Assembly (NCBI GenBank): GCA_038106885.1
Contig: JAYNFX010000002.1
Coordinates: 36,107-100,106 of the forward strand
Source: UBA3537 sp038106885
GTDB taxonomy: Bacteria; Bacteroidota; Bacteroidia; Flavobacteriales; Flavobacteriaceae
Length of the DNA stretch: 64,000 bases
Direction of reading: 5' to 3'
Shown: one piece after another, positions 36,772-46,494 of the stretch
Position numbering within the stretch: the stretch's first letter is position 1
Layout of the letters: each line of letters opens with the position of its first letter
Notes under the pieces: generated by a model
Database searches by the model: none
Told to the model about the DNA's origin: nothing
Seen by the model: the letters and a program-made list of their open reading frames with translations, nothing else
Position numbers and translations under genes: made by a program

Positions 36772-37137
36772 ATGAAATGGTATTATTTAATTTTTTTTAT
36801 GATTTTCACTTCTTGCTATGTAAATGAACGAGATTGCAATTCATTTAAAACAGGAAATTTTGTCAGTGAAATTGAAATCAATAATCGGATATACAAATCA
36901 ACTTTCAAAAGACAAAATAATATTCAAGTCGAGACTTTTGAGGAAAAGATTGACTCTTTTTCTGTAAGATGGATAAATGATTGTGAAATGATTTTTAGCT
37001 CATTAAATCCAAAGAATCAAAAAGATAAAAAAATTCACATAAAGATATTAAATACTACAAATGATTCATATCAATATGAATATGGATATGTTGGAGAGTC
37101 AAAAAAGAAAAAAGGTAAAGCAAAGCGTCTAAATTAA
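36772..37137 (+). CDS. Small lipoprotein conserved beside parC in flavobacteria
   Basis: A 121-residue protein with a short signal ending in a lipobox (FMIFTSCYVNE, Cys15). The mature part NDCEMIFSSLNPKNQKDKKIH and an earlier RDCNSFKTGNFVSEIEINN match a flavobacterial family that I recall being labelled DNA topoisomerase IV only because it adjoins parC. It has no topoisomerase features. Two cysteines (in RDC and NDC) could form a disulfide. The last 15 residues are lysine-rich. It overlaps the convergent parC stop by 4 bases. Function unknown. Confidence 0.75.
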   Translation: MKWYYLIFFMIFTSCYVNERDCNSFKTGNFVSEIEINNRIYKSTFKRQNNIQVETFEEKIDSFSVRWINDCEMIFSSLNPKNQKDKKIHIKILNTTNDSYQYEYGYVGESKKKKGKAKRLN

Positions 37138-39755
37138 AACAATTTAATTTGTCCTTCGATGTTAAGATCATTTTGATCATCTTTCCTAAGATCAATATTA
37201 ACCTCCTCTTCGTCGACAACCTCTATGTCATCAGCAGGTATGGTTTTTGGAGCTTCATAAGGCAAAGACTCTGATAAGTCAATCTGATTTACTTTATATT
37301 TTGATAATTGATTACCTTGAGCTGAAATTCCCTTGATATTAATAAATTCTTCAATACTAATAATTTTATTTGGCCTTCTTTCTTTACCACGTTCTTTAGC
37401 AAAAGTTATGTCTATCACTGGTCGCCAATCCGTACTTATAATCTCTAACCTACTAGATTTATGAGATGTAATAAATACTTCTTCTTTATTTTCATTTTCA
37501 ATAAAAAACCTTTTTATAAAATACTTTTCCTTTGCACCATCAAAATAAACAGCAGATATCGGTTTATTAGGAATCCACTTTTCTAGCACAACCATGTCAT
37601 CACTAAAATGAGAGGAGACATCTGGAATAATAGTTTTTATTATTCCTGTTTGACTTATAATCAATAAGCGATCCTCACCTCTAAATTCTCCTATCAGATC
37701 TCCCCTACCATCAACATTAATTCTTTGTACAGTTTCATCAAACCATATTTTTCTTGGTTTTAAAGTGCTAACTCCCTTTTCTTTTAATTCAACTTTTTTA
37801 ACAGAATGCTTGGAAACCAAGTTACCTTTTGAAGTTCTCGCCTTAATAATAATATCAGCAAAATTTATATCCCATTTAAGTTTTTTAATACTACCTACCT
37901 GACGAAGAAAAACTGTAACTATTTCTGCCTCTCCGTTAGGGTTGGCAGAAAAATATAACACACTAGTTTGGGACTTACCGTTTGTTAAATCATATAATTT
38001 ATCTCTAGTTATTGAAGTAACTGAGAATCGTTTTATGTAAGAAGATCCTCCCTTACCATCTTTGTAGATGTAATTATATACGGTTCTATTATCTTTTTTC
38101 TTAAAAACCGAAACATGAATTATATTCTTACCCACAAAGGTTTTAGCACCAACTTTTGTAACCATCATTTGACCGCTTTTGGTAAAAACAATAACATCGT
38201 CAATATCACTACAATCACATACATATTCCTCTCTTCTCATTCCTGTACCAACAAAACCTTCTTCTCGATTTACAAATAATTTAGTATTTCTTATTACAAC
38301 TTTTTTTACATCAACATCATCAAAAATTTTAATTTCTGTTTTACGATCTTTTCCATTACTATATTCTTCTTTAAGCCTTTTAAAGTAAGAAATGGAATAT
38401 TCAATTAAATTTGATAAATTTTTCTTTGTTGCTTTAATTTGATCCTCAAGAGAATCGATTTTTAATTGTGCTTTATCTATATCAAACTTAGATATCCTTT
38501 TAATTCTAATTTCGGTTAATCTAATGATATCATCCTTAGTGATTAATCTCTTAAGTTGTTTAGTATATGGCTTTAAACCGATATGAATAGCATTTACTAC
38601 TCCTTCCCAAGTTTCTTGATCCTCAATGTCACGATATATTCGGTTTTCGATAAAAATTCGCTCTAATGAAGCGAAATGCCATTGTTCTTCAAGCTCATTT
38701 AACTTTATTTCAAGCTCAAGCTTTAATAATTCAACTGTATGATCAGTTGACTGTTTTAACATTTCTGATACTCCAACAAAAAGTGGTTTATTATCTTCAA
38801 TAACACAACCTAAAGGAGATATAGAAGTTTCACAATTTGTGAAAGCAAATAATGCATCAATAGTTTTGTCAGGAGATATCCCTGATGGTAAATGAATTAA
38901 AATTTCAACTTCAGCAGCGGTATTATCTTCAATTTTTTTGATTTTAATTTTACCTTTTTCATTTGCTTTTAAAATTGAATCGATCAAAGATGAAGTTGTA
39001 GTGCCAAATGGAATCTCATTTATTAAAAGAGTATTTTTGTTTAATTGATTTATTCTTGCACGACAACGTACCTTACCACCTCTAACACCATCATTGTAAT
39101 TTGAAAAATCAGCAATTCCACCAGTTGCAAAATCAGGATAAATCGTAAATCTTTTTCCTAATAAATGTTTGATTGAAGCATCAATTAGCTCAATAAAATT
39201 ATGAGGTAATATTTTTGTTGACAATCCAACTGCAATACCTTCAGCACCTTGAGCTAGCAACAAAGGAAATTTTACTGGTAAATTTATTGGTTCTTTTCTT
39301 CGACCATCATATGAAGCTTGCCAATTAGTAGTTTTTGGATTAAAAACTACATCAAGTGCAAATCTTGAAAGCCTGGCTTCAATATACCTGGATGCAGCTG
39401 CACGATCTCCGGTTAAGATATTACCCCAATTTCCCTGTGTATCAATTAACAAATCTTTTTGTCCAATTTGAACCATTGCATCAGCAATACTTGCATCTCC
39501 ATGAGGATGATATTGCATTGTATGACCAACAATGTTTGCGACTTTGTTAAAACGACCATCGTCAAGATCTTTCATTGAATGTAGAATTCTTCTTTGTACA
39601 GGTTTAAAGCCATCTTCGATAGCAGGAACAGCACGTTCTAAAATAACATATGAAGCGTAATCTAAAAACCAATCTTTATACATCCCAGTGACACGTGTGA
39701 TAGTCTCATCTGTTTTGTTATTACCGTCTTGTATGTCATTTTGATTTTCTATCAT
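37134..39755 (-). CDS. parC: DNA topoisomerase IV subunit A
   Basis: An 873-residue type IIA topoisomerase breakage-rejoining subunit. The N-terminal VQRRILHSMKDLDDGRFNK and YHPHGDASIADAMVQIGQ form the DNA gate and quinolone region; the catalytic tyrosine is in AAASRYIEARLS. A coiled coil follows (residues about 400-470), then the C-terminal beta-pinwheel. It follows parE by 3 bases. The label ParC rather than GyrA rests on this pairing and on the acidic C-terminal tail (ADDIEVVDEEEVNIDLRKDD). Confidence 0.92.
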   Translation of the reverse strand: MIENQNDIQDGNNKTDETITRVTGMYKDWFLDYASYVILERAVPAIEDGFKPVQRRILHSMKDLDDGRFNKVANIVGHTMQYHPHGDASIADAMVQIGQKDLLIDTQGNWGNILTGDRAAASRYIEARLSRFALDVVFNPKTTNWQASYDGRRKEPINLPVKFPLLLAQGAEGIAVGLSTKILPHNFIELIDASIKHLLGKRFTIYPDFATGGIADFSNYNDGVRGGKVRCRARINQLNKNTLLINEIPFGTTTSSLIDSILKANEKGKIKIKKIEDNTAAEVEILIHLPSGISPDKTIDALFAFTNCETSISPLGCVIEDNKPLFVGVSEMLKQSTDHTVELLKLELEIKLNELEEQWHFASLERIFIENRIYRDIEDQETWEGVVNAIHIGLKPYTKQLKRLITKDDIIRLTEIRIKRISKFDIDKAQLKIDSLEDQIKATKKNLSNLIEYSISYFKRLKEEYSNGKDRKTEIKIFDDVDVKKVVIRNTKLFVNREEGFVGTGMRREEYVCDCSDIDDVIVFTKSGQMMVTKVGAKTFVGKNIIHVSVFKKKDNRTVYNYIYKDGKGGSSYIKRFSVTSITRDKLYDLTNGKSQTSVLYFSANPNGEAEIVTVFLRQVGSIKKLKWDINFADIIIKARTSKGNLVSKHSVKKVELKEKGVSTLKPRKIWFDETVQRINVDGRGDLIGEFRGEDRLLIISQTGIIKTIIPDVSSHFSDDMVVLEKWIPNKPISAVYFDGAKEKYFIKRFFIENENKEEVFITSHKSSRLEIISTDWRPVIDITFAKERGKERRPNKIISIEEFINIKGISAQGNQLSKYKVNQIDLSESLPYEAPKTIPADDIEVVDEEEVNIDLRKDDQNDLNIEGQIKLF

Positions 39756-39758
39756 AAA

Positions 39759-41615
39759 TTAATTCTTTTCAGCATCTATCAAATCAAGTTCAACTTTTAA
39801 ATTGTTAATTATAAATTTTTGTCTGTCCGGGGTGTTCTTGCCCATATAAAAAGATAACATTTCATCGATTGTAGTTTCAGAATCAAGCATAACAGGATCC
39901 AAACGGATATCTTGACCTATAAAGTGCTTAAACTCATTTGGAGAAATCTCACCTAAACCTTTAAATCGGGTAATCTCAGGCTTTGGCTTTAATTTTTCTA
40001 TTGCAGAAAGACGTTCTTGATCTGAATAACAATAAATTGTTTCCTTTTTATTTCTTACTCTAAATAGTGGTGTTTGTAGAATATATAAGTGCCCCTCTTT
40101 TATTAATTCTGGAAAGAATTGTAAAAAAAATGTAATTAATAGTAATCTTATATGCATACCATCGACATCTGCATCAGTTGCAATTACTATATTATTATAC
40201 CTTAGATATTCAATTGACTCCTCAATGTTCAATGCGGCTTGTAACAAATTAAATTCTTCATTCTCATAAACAATTTTTTTCGTCAGACCATAGCAGTTTA
40301 ATGGTTTTCCTTTTAAACTAAATACAGCTTGGGTATTAACATCTCTAGATTTTGTGATACTCCCTGAGGCAGAATCTCCTTCAGTTATAAAAAGCGTTGT
40401 TTCTAAATTCCTATTGTTTTTAGTATCACCAAAATGAACTCTACAATCTCTTAATTTTTTATTGTGAAGACTAGCTTTTTTAGCACGTTCTTTCGCAATT
40501 TTACGAATTCCTGACAGTTCTTTCCGTTCACGCTCAGCTTGTAATATTTTTCGTTGAATAGATTCTGCAACATTTGGATTTTTGTGAAGGTAATTATCAA
40601 GGTTAGTTTTAATAAAGTCATTGATAAATGTTCGAACTGTTGGTAAACCACCTCCCATTTCAGTTGAACCTAATTTTGTTTTTGTTTGACTCTCAAAAAC
40701 GGGTTCCATTACCTTGATTGCTATAGCTGAAATAATTGACTTTCTAATGTCTGAAGAATCATAATTTTTTCCGAAAAAGTCTCTTATAGTTTTCACGAAA
40801 GCTTCTCTAAATGCAGCTAAGTGTGTACCACCCTGAGTTGTATTTTGACCATTAACAAAAGAATGATATTCTTCACTATATTGAGTTTTGCTATGAGTCA
40901 AAGCAACTTCAATATCTCCCCCCTTTAAGTGAACTGTTGGATACAATCTATCATCTGATTTTGAATTATCTTCTAATAGATCTTTCAGACCATTCTCACT
41001 AAAAAACTTTTCACCATTAAATGAAATTGTCAAACCGGGGTTTAAATAAACATAATTTTTTAACATTCGAGCTACATATTCACTCCTAAATTTGTAGTTC
41101 TTAAAAATTGAAGAATCTGGAATAAATGAAACTTTTGTTCCTTTTCTTCTTGTGGTGTCATCTAATAATTCTTGATTTGTTAAAACTCCTAATTCAAATT
41201 CTGCAGATGCAGATTTTCCGTCTCGATTTGATTCTACTCTAAAATAAGTTGAAAGTGCATTTACTGCCTTTGTCCCAACACCATTTAGACCTACAGATTT
41301 TTTAAATGCTCTAGAATCATATTTACCACCTGTATTCATTTTAGAAACGACATCTACAACTTTACCTAAAGGAATTCCACGACCATAGTCTCTAACAATT
41401 ACCTTGTTTCCTTGAATTGAAATATCAATAGATTTTCCTGCTCCCATTACAAATTCATCGATGGAATTATCAAGAACCTCTTTAAGCAAAATATAAATTC
41501 CGTCATCTGAAGAAGAGCCATCACCTAATTTACCAATATACATTCCTGGACGCATTCGGATGTGTTCTTTCCAATCTAGTGAGCGTATATTATCTTCAGT
41601 ATAATTAGTTTGCAT
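39759..41615 (-). CDS. parE: DNA topoisomerase IV subunit B
   Basis: A 618-residue ATPase subunit. GHKL motifs: EVLDNSIDEFVMG (catalytic Glu and Asn), VRDYGRGIPLG, and GLNGVGTKAVNALS. Transducer motif QTKTKLGS has the ATP-contacting Lys. TOPRIM motifs EGDSASGS and DADVDGMHIRLLL bind Mg2+. Its length fits ParE and short GyrB forms; the adjacent A subunit supports topoisomerase IV, which unlinks daughter chromosomes. Confidence 0.94.
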   Translation of the reverse strand: MQTNYTEDNIRSLDWKEHIRMRPGMYIGKLGDGSSSDDGIYILLKEVLDNSIDEFVMGAGKSIDISIQGNKVIVRDYGRGIPLGKVVDVVSKMNTGGKYDSRAFKKSVGLNGVGTKAVNALSTYFRVESNRDGKSASAEFELGVLTNQELLDDTTRRKGTKVSFIPDSSIFKNYKFRSEYVARMLKNYVYLNPGLTISFNGEKFFSENGLKDLLEDNSKSDDRLYPTVHLKGGDIEVALTHSKTQYSEEYHSFVNGQNTTQGGTHLAAFREAFVKTIRDFFGKNYDSSDIRKSIISAIAIKVMEPVFESQTKTKLGSTEMGGGLPTVRTFINDFIKTNLDNYLHKNPNVAESIQRKILQAERERKELSGIRKIAKERAKKASLHNKKLRDCRVHFGDTKNNRNLETTLFITEGDSASGSITKSRDVNTQAVFSLKGKPLNCYGLTKKIVYENEEFNLLQAALNIEESIEYLRYNNIVIATDADVDGMHIRLLLITFFLQFFPELIKEGHLYILQTPLFRVRNKKETIYCYSDQERLSAIEKLKPKPEITRFKGLGEISPNEFKHFIGQDIRLDPVMLDSETTIDEMLSFYMGKNTPDRQKFIINNLKVELDLIDAEKN

Positions 41616-41740
41616 TGTTATTAGAATAAGATAAGTTGCTAATATAACGTAACATCTTAAAAGATAAAACCTTTAAATAACAAATTAATTAACAAAAAAT
41701 AAGAAGAAATGTTGAGAAATATTATTGTTTTAAAAAAAAA

Positions 41741-42835
41741 TTAAACGTTAAACAAAAAATGTATAATATCTCCATCTTTTACTATATAATTTTTTCCTTC
41801 TACACGCATCTTACCTGCTTCTTTAACTCTAGCTTCACTTCCTAGATTGATATAATCATCAAAGCAAATAACTTCAGCCCTAATAAAACCTTTCTCAAAA
41901 TCTGTATGAATTACTCCAGCAGCTTGAGGAGCTAGGCTACCTACTGGTATTGTCCATGCGCGAACTTCCTTTTGACCAGCTGTAAAAAAAGTATGTAAAT
42001 TTAAAAGACTATAAGCTGCACGAATTAATTTAGCAGACCCAGGCTCTTTTAAACCAATATCCTCTAAAAATAACTGCCTCTCATCATAATCGTCAAGTTC
42101 ATTAATATCAGCTTCTGTACCAACTGCTAAAATCAAAACTTCAGCATTTTCTTCACAAACTAATTCTTTGACTTTTTCTACATAACAATTGCCATTCACA
42201 GCAGATTTTTCATCAACATTACACAAGTATAGCACGGGTTTAGCAGTAATAAACTGTAAAGGCTTTATATATGAAATAAAATCATCTTCTGAAAAATCTA
42301 AGCTCCTAATTGATTTCCCAGAAAGCAAATGTGATTTAATATTTTCTAATACAATTAATTCTTTTTGAGCATCTTTATTACCTGTTTTGGCAGATCTTTT
42401 TACTTTATCTAACTTTTTTTCAACAGTTTCTAAATCTTTTAACTGTAACTCTATATCAATAGTTTCTTTATCTCTTATTGGATTTATATCTCCATCGACA
42501 TGAACAATATTATCGTTATCAAAGCATCTTAAAACATGTATAATTGCATCAGTTTCTCTAATGTTAGCTAGGAATTGGTTGCCCAAACCCTCACCTTTAC
42601 TAGCTCCCTTTACAAGACCAGCAATATCTACAATTTCAACAGAAGCAGGGATAACTCTTTCTGGATTCACTAATTCTTGCAATTTGTTAATTCTTGAATC
42701 AGGCACATTTACAACACCAACGTTGGGTTCAATAGTACAAAATGGAAAATTAGCACTTTGTGCTTTTGCATTGGACAAACAATTAAATAATGTTGACTTC
42801 CCAACATTTGGTAATCCTACAATTCCTGCTTTCAT
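41741..42835 (-). CDS. ychF: Redox-regulated ATPase / GTPase YchF
   Basis: A 364-residue universally conserved P-loop protein. G1 is GLPNVGKSTLFN, G3 DIAGLVKGASKGEGLG, and the G4 position reads NVDE, the variant that makes YchF prefer ATP over GTP. The C-terminal TGS domain includes WTIPVGSLAPQAAGVIHTDF. It binds ribosomes and takes part in stress responses. A 125-base gap separates it from parE; the ferredoxin gene is 37 bases upstream on the same strand. Confidence 0.97.
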   Translation of the reverse strand: MKAGIVGLPNVGKSTLFNCLSNAKAQSANFPFCTIEPNVGVVNVPDSRINKLQELVNPERVIPASVEIVDIAGLVKGASKGEGLGNQFLANIRETDAIIHVLRCFDNDNIVHVDGDINPIRDKETIDIELQLKDLETVEKKLDKVKRSAKTGNKDAQKELIVLENIKSHLLSGKSIRSLDFSEDDFISYIKPLQFITAKPVLYLCNVDEKSAVNGNCYVEKVKELVCEENAEVLILAVGTEADINELDDYDERQLFLEDIGLKEPGSAKLIRAAYSLLNLHTFFTAGQKEVRAWTIPVGSLAPQAAGVIHTDFEKGFIRAEVICFDDYINLGSEARVKEAGKMRVEGKNYIVKDGDIIHFLFNV

Positions 42836-42872
42836 ATGTAAAAATTATTAAAAAAGAGGGTAAATATATTAA

Positions 42873-43226
42873 TTATCCGTCAGGATGCATAAAGCGTTGC
42901 TTTGCTAATAGTACATCTTCACTTTCTATATTATCTGAATCTGGCACACAGCAATCAACTGGACAAACTGCTGCGCATTGTGGTTCTTCGTGAAAACCTT
43001 TACATTCTGTGCATTTATCTGGAACAATAAAGTAAAACTCATCACTAATTGGAATTTGAGGCTCATTAGCATCAATTTGCTTCCCATTTGGAAGAACAAC
43101 CTGACCATTTAAACTTGTTCCATCTTTATAACGCCAATCATCAGCACCTTCATAAATTGCTGTATTAGGGCATTCTGCCTCACAAGCTCCGCAATTAATA
43201 CATTCATCGGTAATTATGATCGCCAT
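42873..43226 (-). CDS. 4Fe-4S dicluster ferredoxin
   Basis: A 117-residue ferredoxin. The first cluster motif is CINCGACEAECP near the N-terminus. The second is CTECKGFHEEPQCAAVCPVDC, with the longer spacer of the Azotobacter/Chromatium type. It should carry electrons at low potential. It is divergent from a LuxC-type acyl-CoA reductase gene, a conserved arrangement in Bacteroidota, and shares a 70-base promoter region with it. Confidence 0.92.
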   Translation of the reverse strand: MAIIITDECINCGACEAECPNTAIYEGADDWRYKDGTSLNGQVVLPNGKQIDANEPQIPISDEFYFIVPDKCTECKGFHEEPQCAAVCPVDCCVPDSDNIESEDVLLAKQRFMHPDG

Positions 43227-43251
43227 TATGGTCTAAAGTAAATATTATACA

Positions 43252-43259
43252 TAAATTTG
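43252..43259 (+). promoter_or_regulatory. -7 element (TAAATTTG) of the LuxC-type gene
   Basis: TAAATTTG fits TAnnTTTG, 37 bases before the ATG at 43297. It overlaps the region used by the opposing ferredoxin promoter. Confidence 0.45.
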
Positions 43260-43262
43260 TAA

Positions 43263-43294
43263 CAAAATTAAATCCAAATTTTAGTTTTAACAAA
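43263..43294 (-). promoter_or_regulatory. Ferredoxin promoter: TTTG, 20 bases, TAATTTTG (minus strand)
   Basis: On the minus strand a -33 TTTG (43291-43294) and a -7 TAATTTTG (43263-43270) are spaced by 20 bases, close to the Bacteroidota consensus, with the ferredoxin ATG 36 bases further on. Confidence 0.6.
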
Positions 43295-43296
43295 TA

Positions 43297-44358
43297 ATGA
43301 ATCATAAAAAAAATATAATTAAAGAATTGGTGTCACTTGGTGAATTTTTAAGCCAATTTAGTACTGAAAAACCTTCAAGATGTCCAACTATTACAAATAA
43401 TAATATTTTTTTTGATGGTTTTATTGATCAGCTAAAACTAGCATCAAAATTTAATGGATGGTTCACTAAAGAAAACATATGTTTTGCTTTAAAACAATGG
43501 TCAGAGTTGCTGAAAGAAAAAAGTCTTTTAAAGTGGCTCTCAAATTACCCCAACTCAAACAACCAACCTAAAACAATTGCTTTAATAATGGCAGGAAACA
43601 TACCACTTGTGGGATTCCACGATTTTTTAGCTTGTATAGTTTCTGGTCATAATCTTGTAATTAAGCAGTCATCAAATGATAGACATTTACTCCCATTTAT
43701 TGTATCATATTTAACTCATGAAGAATCTCTAATTAAATCAAAAATCAAATTTGTAGATAATAAAATTGAAAGATTTGATGCTGTTATAGCGACTGGCAGT
43801 AATAATACTGCACGTTATTTTAATTCATATTTTAAAAATAAACCATCAATTATAAGAAATAACAGAAATTCTATTGCAATATTAAATGGAAATGAATCTG
43901 AAAATGATTTAAAAAATCTTAGTAATGATATATTTAGATATTATGGACTTGGTTGTCGAAGTGTATCTAAAATATACGTCCCCAAAAATTATGATTTCAA
44001 TATACTTTTTAAAGCAGTTTATGATTGGCATCCTGTAATTAATATTAGAAAATATTTAAATAATTATGATTACAATAAAGCTGTTTATATAATGAGTGAA
44101 TTTGACATAATTGAAAATGGCTTTCTAATGTTAAAAGAAGATCGTAGACTCTCATCTCCTATTGCAACTTTATTTTATGAGTATTATGACGATGTATCAG
44201 AATTAAAATGTAAACTAAAGGCTATTTCATCTGAAATACAGTGTATTGTTGCTAATGGTTTTAGTAGTAAAGAAATTAAATTTGGAAGTACACAATCGCC
44301 AGCACTTGAAGATTATGCTGACGGAATCGATACTGTTGATTTCTTGTTGAAAATATAA
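43297..44358 (+). CDS. LuxC-family acyl-CoA reductase
   Basis: A 353-residue protein of the LuxC family, NADPH-dependent fatty acyl reductases of the aldehyde dehydrogenase fold. The cofactor region is LIMAGNIPLVGFHDFLAC; VIATGSNNTARYF follows; the likely catalytic cysteine is in YYGLGCRSVSKIYVP. It is shorter than bioluminescence LuxC (about 480 residues), as is usual for the Bacteroidota form. Its physiological substrate is unknown. It precedes serC by 82 bases and is divergent from the ferredoxin gene. Confidence 0.85.
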   Translation: MNHKKNIIKELVSLGEFLSQFSTEKPSRCPTITNNNIFFDGFIDQLKLASKFNGWFTKENICFALKQWSELLKEKSLLKWLSNYPNSNNQPKTIALIMAGNIPLVGFHDFLACIVSGHNLVIKQSSNDRHLLPFIVSYLTHEESLIKSKIKFVDNKIERFDAVIATGSNNTARYFNSYFKNKPSIIRNNRNSIAILNGNESENDLKNLSNDIFRYYGLGCRSVSKIYVPKNYDFNILFKAVYDWHPVINIRKYLNNYDYNKAVYIMSEFDIIENGFLMLKEDRRLSSPIATLFYEYYDDVSELKCKLKAISSEIQCIVANGFSSKEIKFGSTQSPALEDYADGIDTVDFLLKI

Positions 44359-44440
44359 CATAATATTATCATTATTATTTATGTAAAATCAATAATTAAT
44401 TCAGACATTTACATCTTAATTTATTTGAAAAAATAACATA

Positions 44441-45502
44441 ATGAAAAGACACAATTTTAGTGCTGGACCTTGCGTTTTGCCAGAAGAAGTTATAAATAAA
44501 TCTGCCCAAGCCTTAATTGACTATGACAATGGTTTATCTTTAATTGAGATATCACATAGAAGTAAAGCTTTCGTGGATATTATGGAAAACTCTAGAAATC
44601 TTGTTCTAGAACTTCTTGGTCTTGAAGGAATGGGATATAAAGTACTTTTTCTTCAAGGTGGTGCAAGTACTCAATTCTTAGCTGTTGCATTAAATCTGCT
44701 TGAAAAAAAAGCAGCTTATTTGAATACTGGTACATGGAGTGACAAAGCAATTAAAGAGGCTAGAATATTTGATGATATAACTGAAGTTGCTTCTTCCAAA
44801 GATGCAAATTACAACTACATTCCAAAGGGATATGACATTCCAAATGATCATGATTATTTTCATTGTACTTCAAATAATACAATTTTTGGTACCCAAATTA
44901 AAAAATTTCCTGATTGTGAAATCCCTATGGTATGCGACATGAGTAGTGATATTTTTTCTAGATCATTGGATTTCTCAAAATTCGGTTTAATATATGCCGG
45001 TGCTCAAAAAAATATGGGGCCAGCTGGTACAACTTTAGTTGTTATTCGTGAAGACATCCTTGGCAAAGTTTCTAGAAAAATACCATCTATGATGGATTAT
45101 AAAGTACAAATTAGTAAAGGTAGTATGTTCAATACTCCACCTGTATTTGCAGTTTACACATCCATGCTAAATCTTGAATGGTTGAAATCTAAGGGAGGAA
45201 TTACAGCAATTGAAAAAGAGAATGAAAAAAAAGCGCAATTAATTTATTCAGAAATTGATTTAAATCCTCTTTTCGATGGCTTTTCTGCAAAGGCTGATAG
45301 ATCAGTAATGAATGCAACATTTACCCTTAAAAATGATAATTTAAAAGACACTTTTGATTCTATGTGGCAAGAAGCAGGTATTAATGGAATAAATGGACAT
45401 AGAAGTGTAGGAGGTTACAGAGCATCGATGTATAACGCACTATCTTTAGAGAGCGTACAAGTATTAGTAGAAATAATGAGTGAATTAGAACGAAAAGCAT
45501 AA
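44441..45502 (+). CDS. serC: Phosphoserine aminotransferase
   Basis: A 353-residue PLP enzyme converting 3-phosphohydroxypyruvate to phosphoserine. The N-terminal NFSAGPCVLPEEV and LQGGASTQF (PLP phosphate site) are typical; the PLP lysine is in YAGAQKNMGPAGTT; the C-terminal GHRSVGGYRASMYNA binds phosphate. serA follows 2 bases later, so the two serine pathway steps are co-transcribed. Confidence 0.97.
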   Translation: MKRHNFSAGPCVLPEEVINKSAQALIDYDNGLSLIEISHRSKAFVDIMENSRNLVLELLGLEGMGYKVLFLQGGASTQFLAVALNLLEKKAAYLNTGTWSDKAIKEARIFDDITEVASSKDANYNYIPKGYDIPNDHDYFHCTSNNTIFGTQIKKFPDCEIPMVCDMSSDIFSRSLDFSKFGLIYAGAQKNMGPAGTTLVVIREDILGKVSRKIPSMMDYKVQISKGSMFNTPPVFAVYTSMLNLEWLKSKGGITAIEKENEKKAQLIYSEIDLNPLFDGFSAKADRSVMNATFTLKNDNLKDTFDSMWQEAGINGINGHRSVGGYRASMYNALSLESVQVLVEIMSELERKA

Positions 45503-45504
45503 AG

Positions 45505-46455
45505 ATGAAAATATTAGCAAACGACGGGATTTCAAAAACAGGAATTAAAGAATTAGAATCAGAAGGTTTTCAAGTAATTACAGTTACTGTGGCGCAAGAA
45601 CAGCTAATTAATTATATCAACAATGAAAACATAGTTGCTTTATTAGTTAGAAGCGCTACTACAGTTAGAAAAGATTTAATAGATTCATGTCCAAATTTAA
45701 AACTAATTGGACGCGGAGGGGTTGGTATGGATAATATTGACGTTGATTACGCAAAAAGCAAAGGTGTCCATGTCATAAATACCCCTGCAGCTTCATCAGA
45801 ATCAGTTGCTGAACTTGTATTTGCACATCTTTTTTCAGGAGTTAGATACTTATACGATTCTAATCGTAACATGCCATTAGATGGTGACTCAAAATTTAAA
45901 AAATTAAAAAAAGCATATTCAAAAGGCTCTGAACTAAGAGGAAAGACACTAGGAATAATTGGATTTGGGAGAATTGGTCAATCTACAGCAAGAATTGCTT
46001 TAGGGTTAGGTATGAATGTTATAGCGCATGACCCTTTTACGAAAAGTGCAACTCTTGATCTTAATTTTTTCGACGGCCAATCAGTAAAATTTGATATAAA
46101 TATGATGAACAAAGACGATGTTTTATCAAAAGCAGATTTCTTAACTCTTCATGTGCCTGCACAAAAAGATTTTGTCATAGGCACAAAAGAAATTGAATTA
46201 ATGAAAGATGGAGCTGGGTTAATTAATGCTGCAAGAGGTGGCGTAGTTGATGAAGTTGCACTTGTAAAAGCATTAAAATCAGGGAAACTCGCATTTGCAG
46301 GGATTGATACATTTGAAAATGAACCTACACCAGCTGTGCAGGTTCTAATGACTCCCAATGTTTCACTTACTCCTCATATTGGTGCTGCAACGGTTCAAGC
46401 ACAAGACAGAATCGGTTCTGAATTGGCTTCTCAAATAGTAAGTTTATTGAAATAA
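45505..46455 (+). CDS. serA: D-3-phosphoglycerate dehydrogenase, short form
   Basis: A 316-residue D-2-hydroxyacid dehydrogenase. The catalytic triad is visible: Arg in INAARGGVVDE, Glu in TFENEP and His in LTPHIGAAT. The NAD motif is LGIIGFGRIGQSTARIALGLG. It has no ACT domain, so it is the short type, not feedback-regulated through ACT. Position next to serC supports the phosphoglycerate substrate. Confidence 0.93.
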   Translation: MKILANDGISKTGIKELESEGFQVITVTVAQEQLINYINNENIVALLVRSATTVRKDLIDSCPNLKLIGRGGVGMDNIDVDYAKSKGVHVINTPAASSESVAELVFAHLFSGVRYLYDSNRNMPLDGDSKFKKLKKAYSKGSELRGKTLGIIGFGRIGQSTARIALGLGMNVIAHDPFTKSATLDLNFFDGQSVKFDINMMNKDDVLSKADFLTLHVPAQKDFVIGTKEIELMKDGAGLINAARGGVVDEVALVKALKSGKLAFAGIDTFENEPTPAVQVLMTPNVSLTPHIGAATVQAQDRIGSELASQIVSLLK

Positions 46456-46494
46456 TGTTAGTATACATTACTTTCGATATTAAATAGCTCATTA

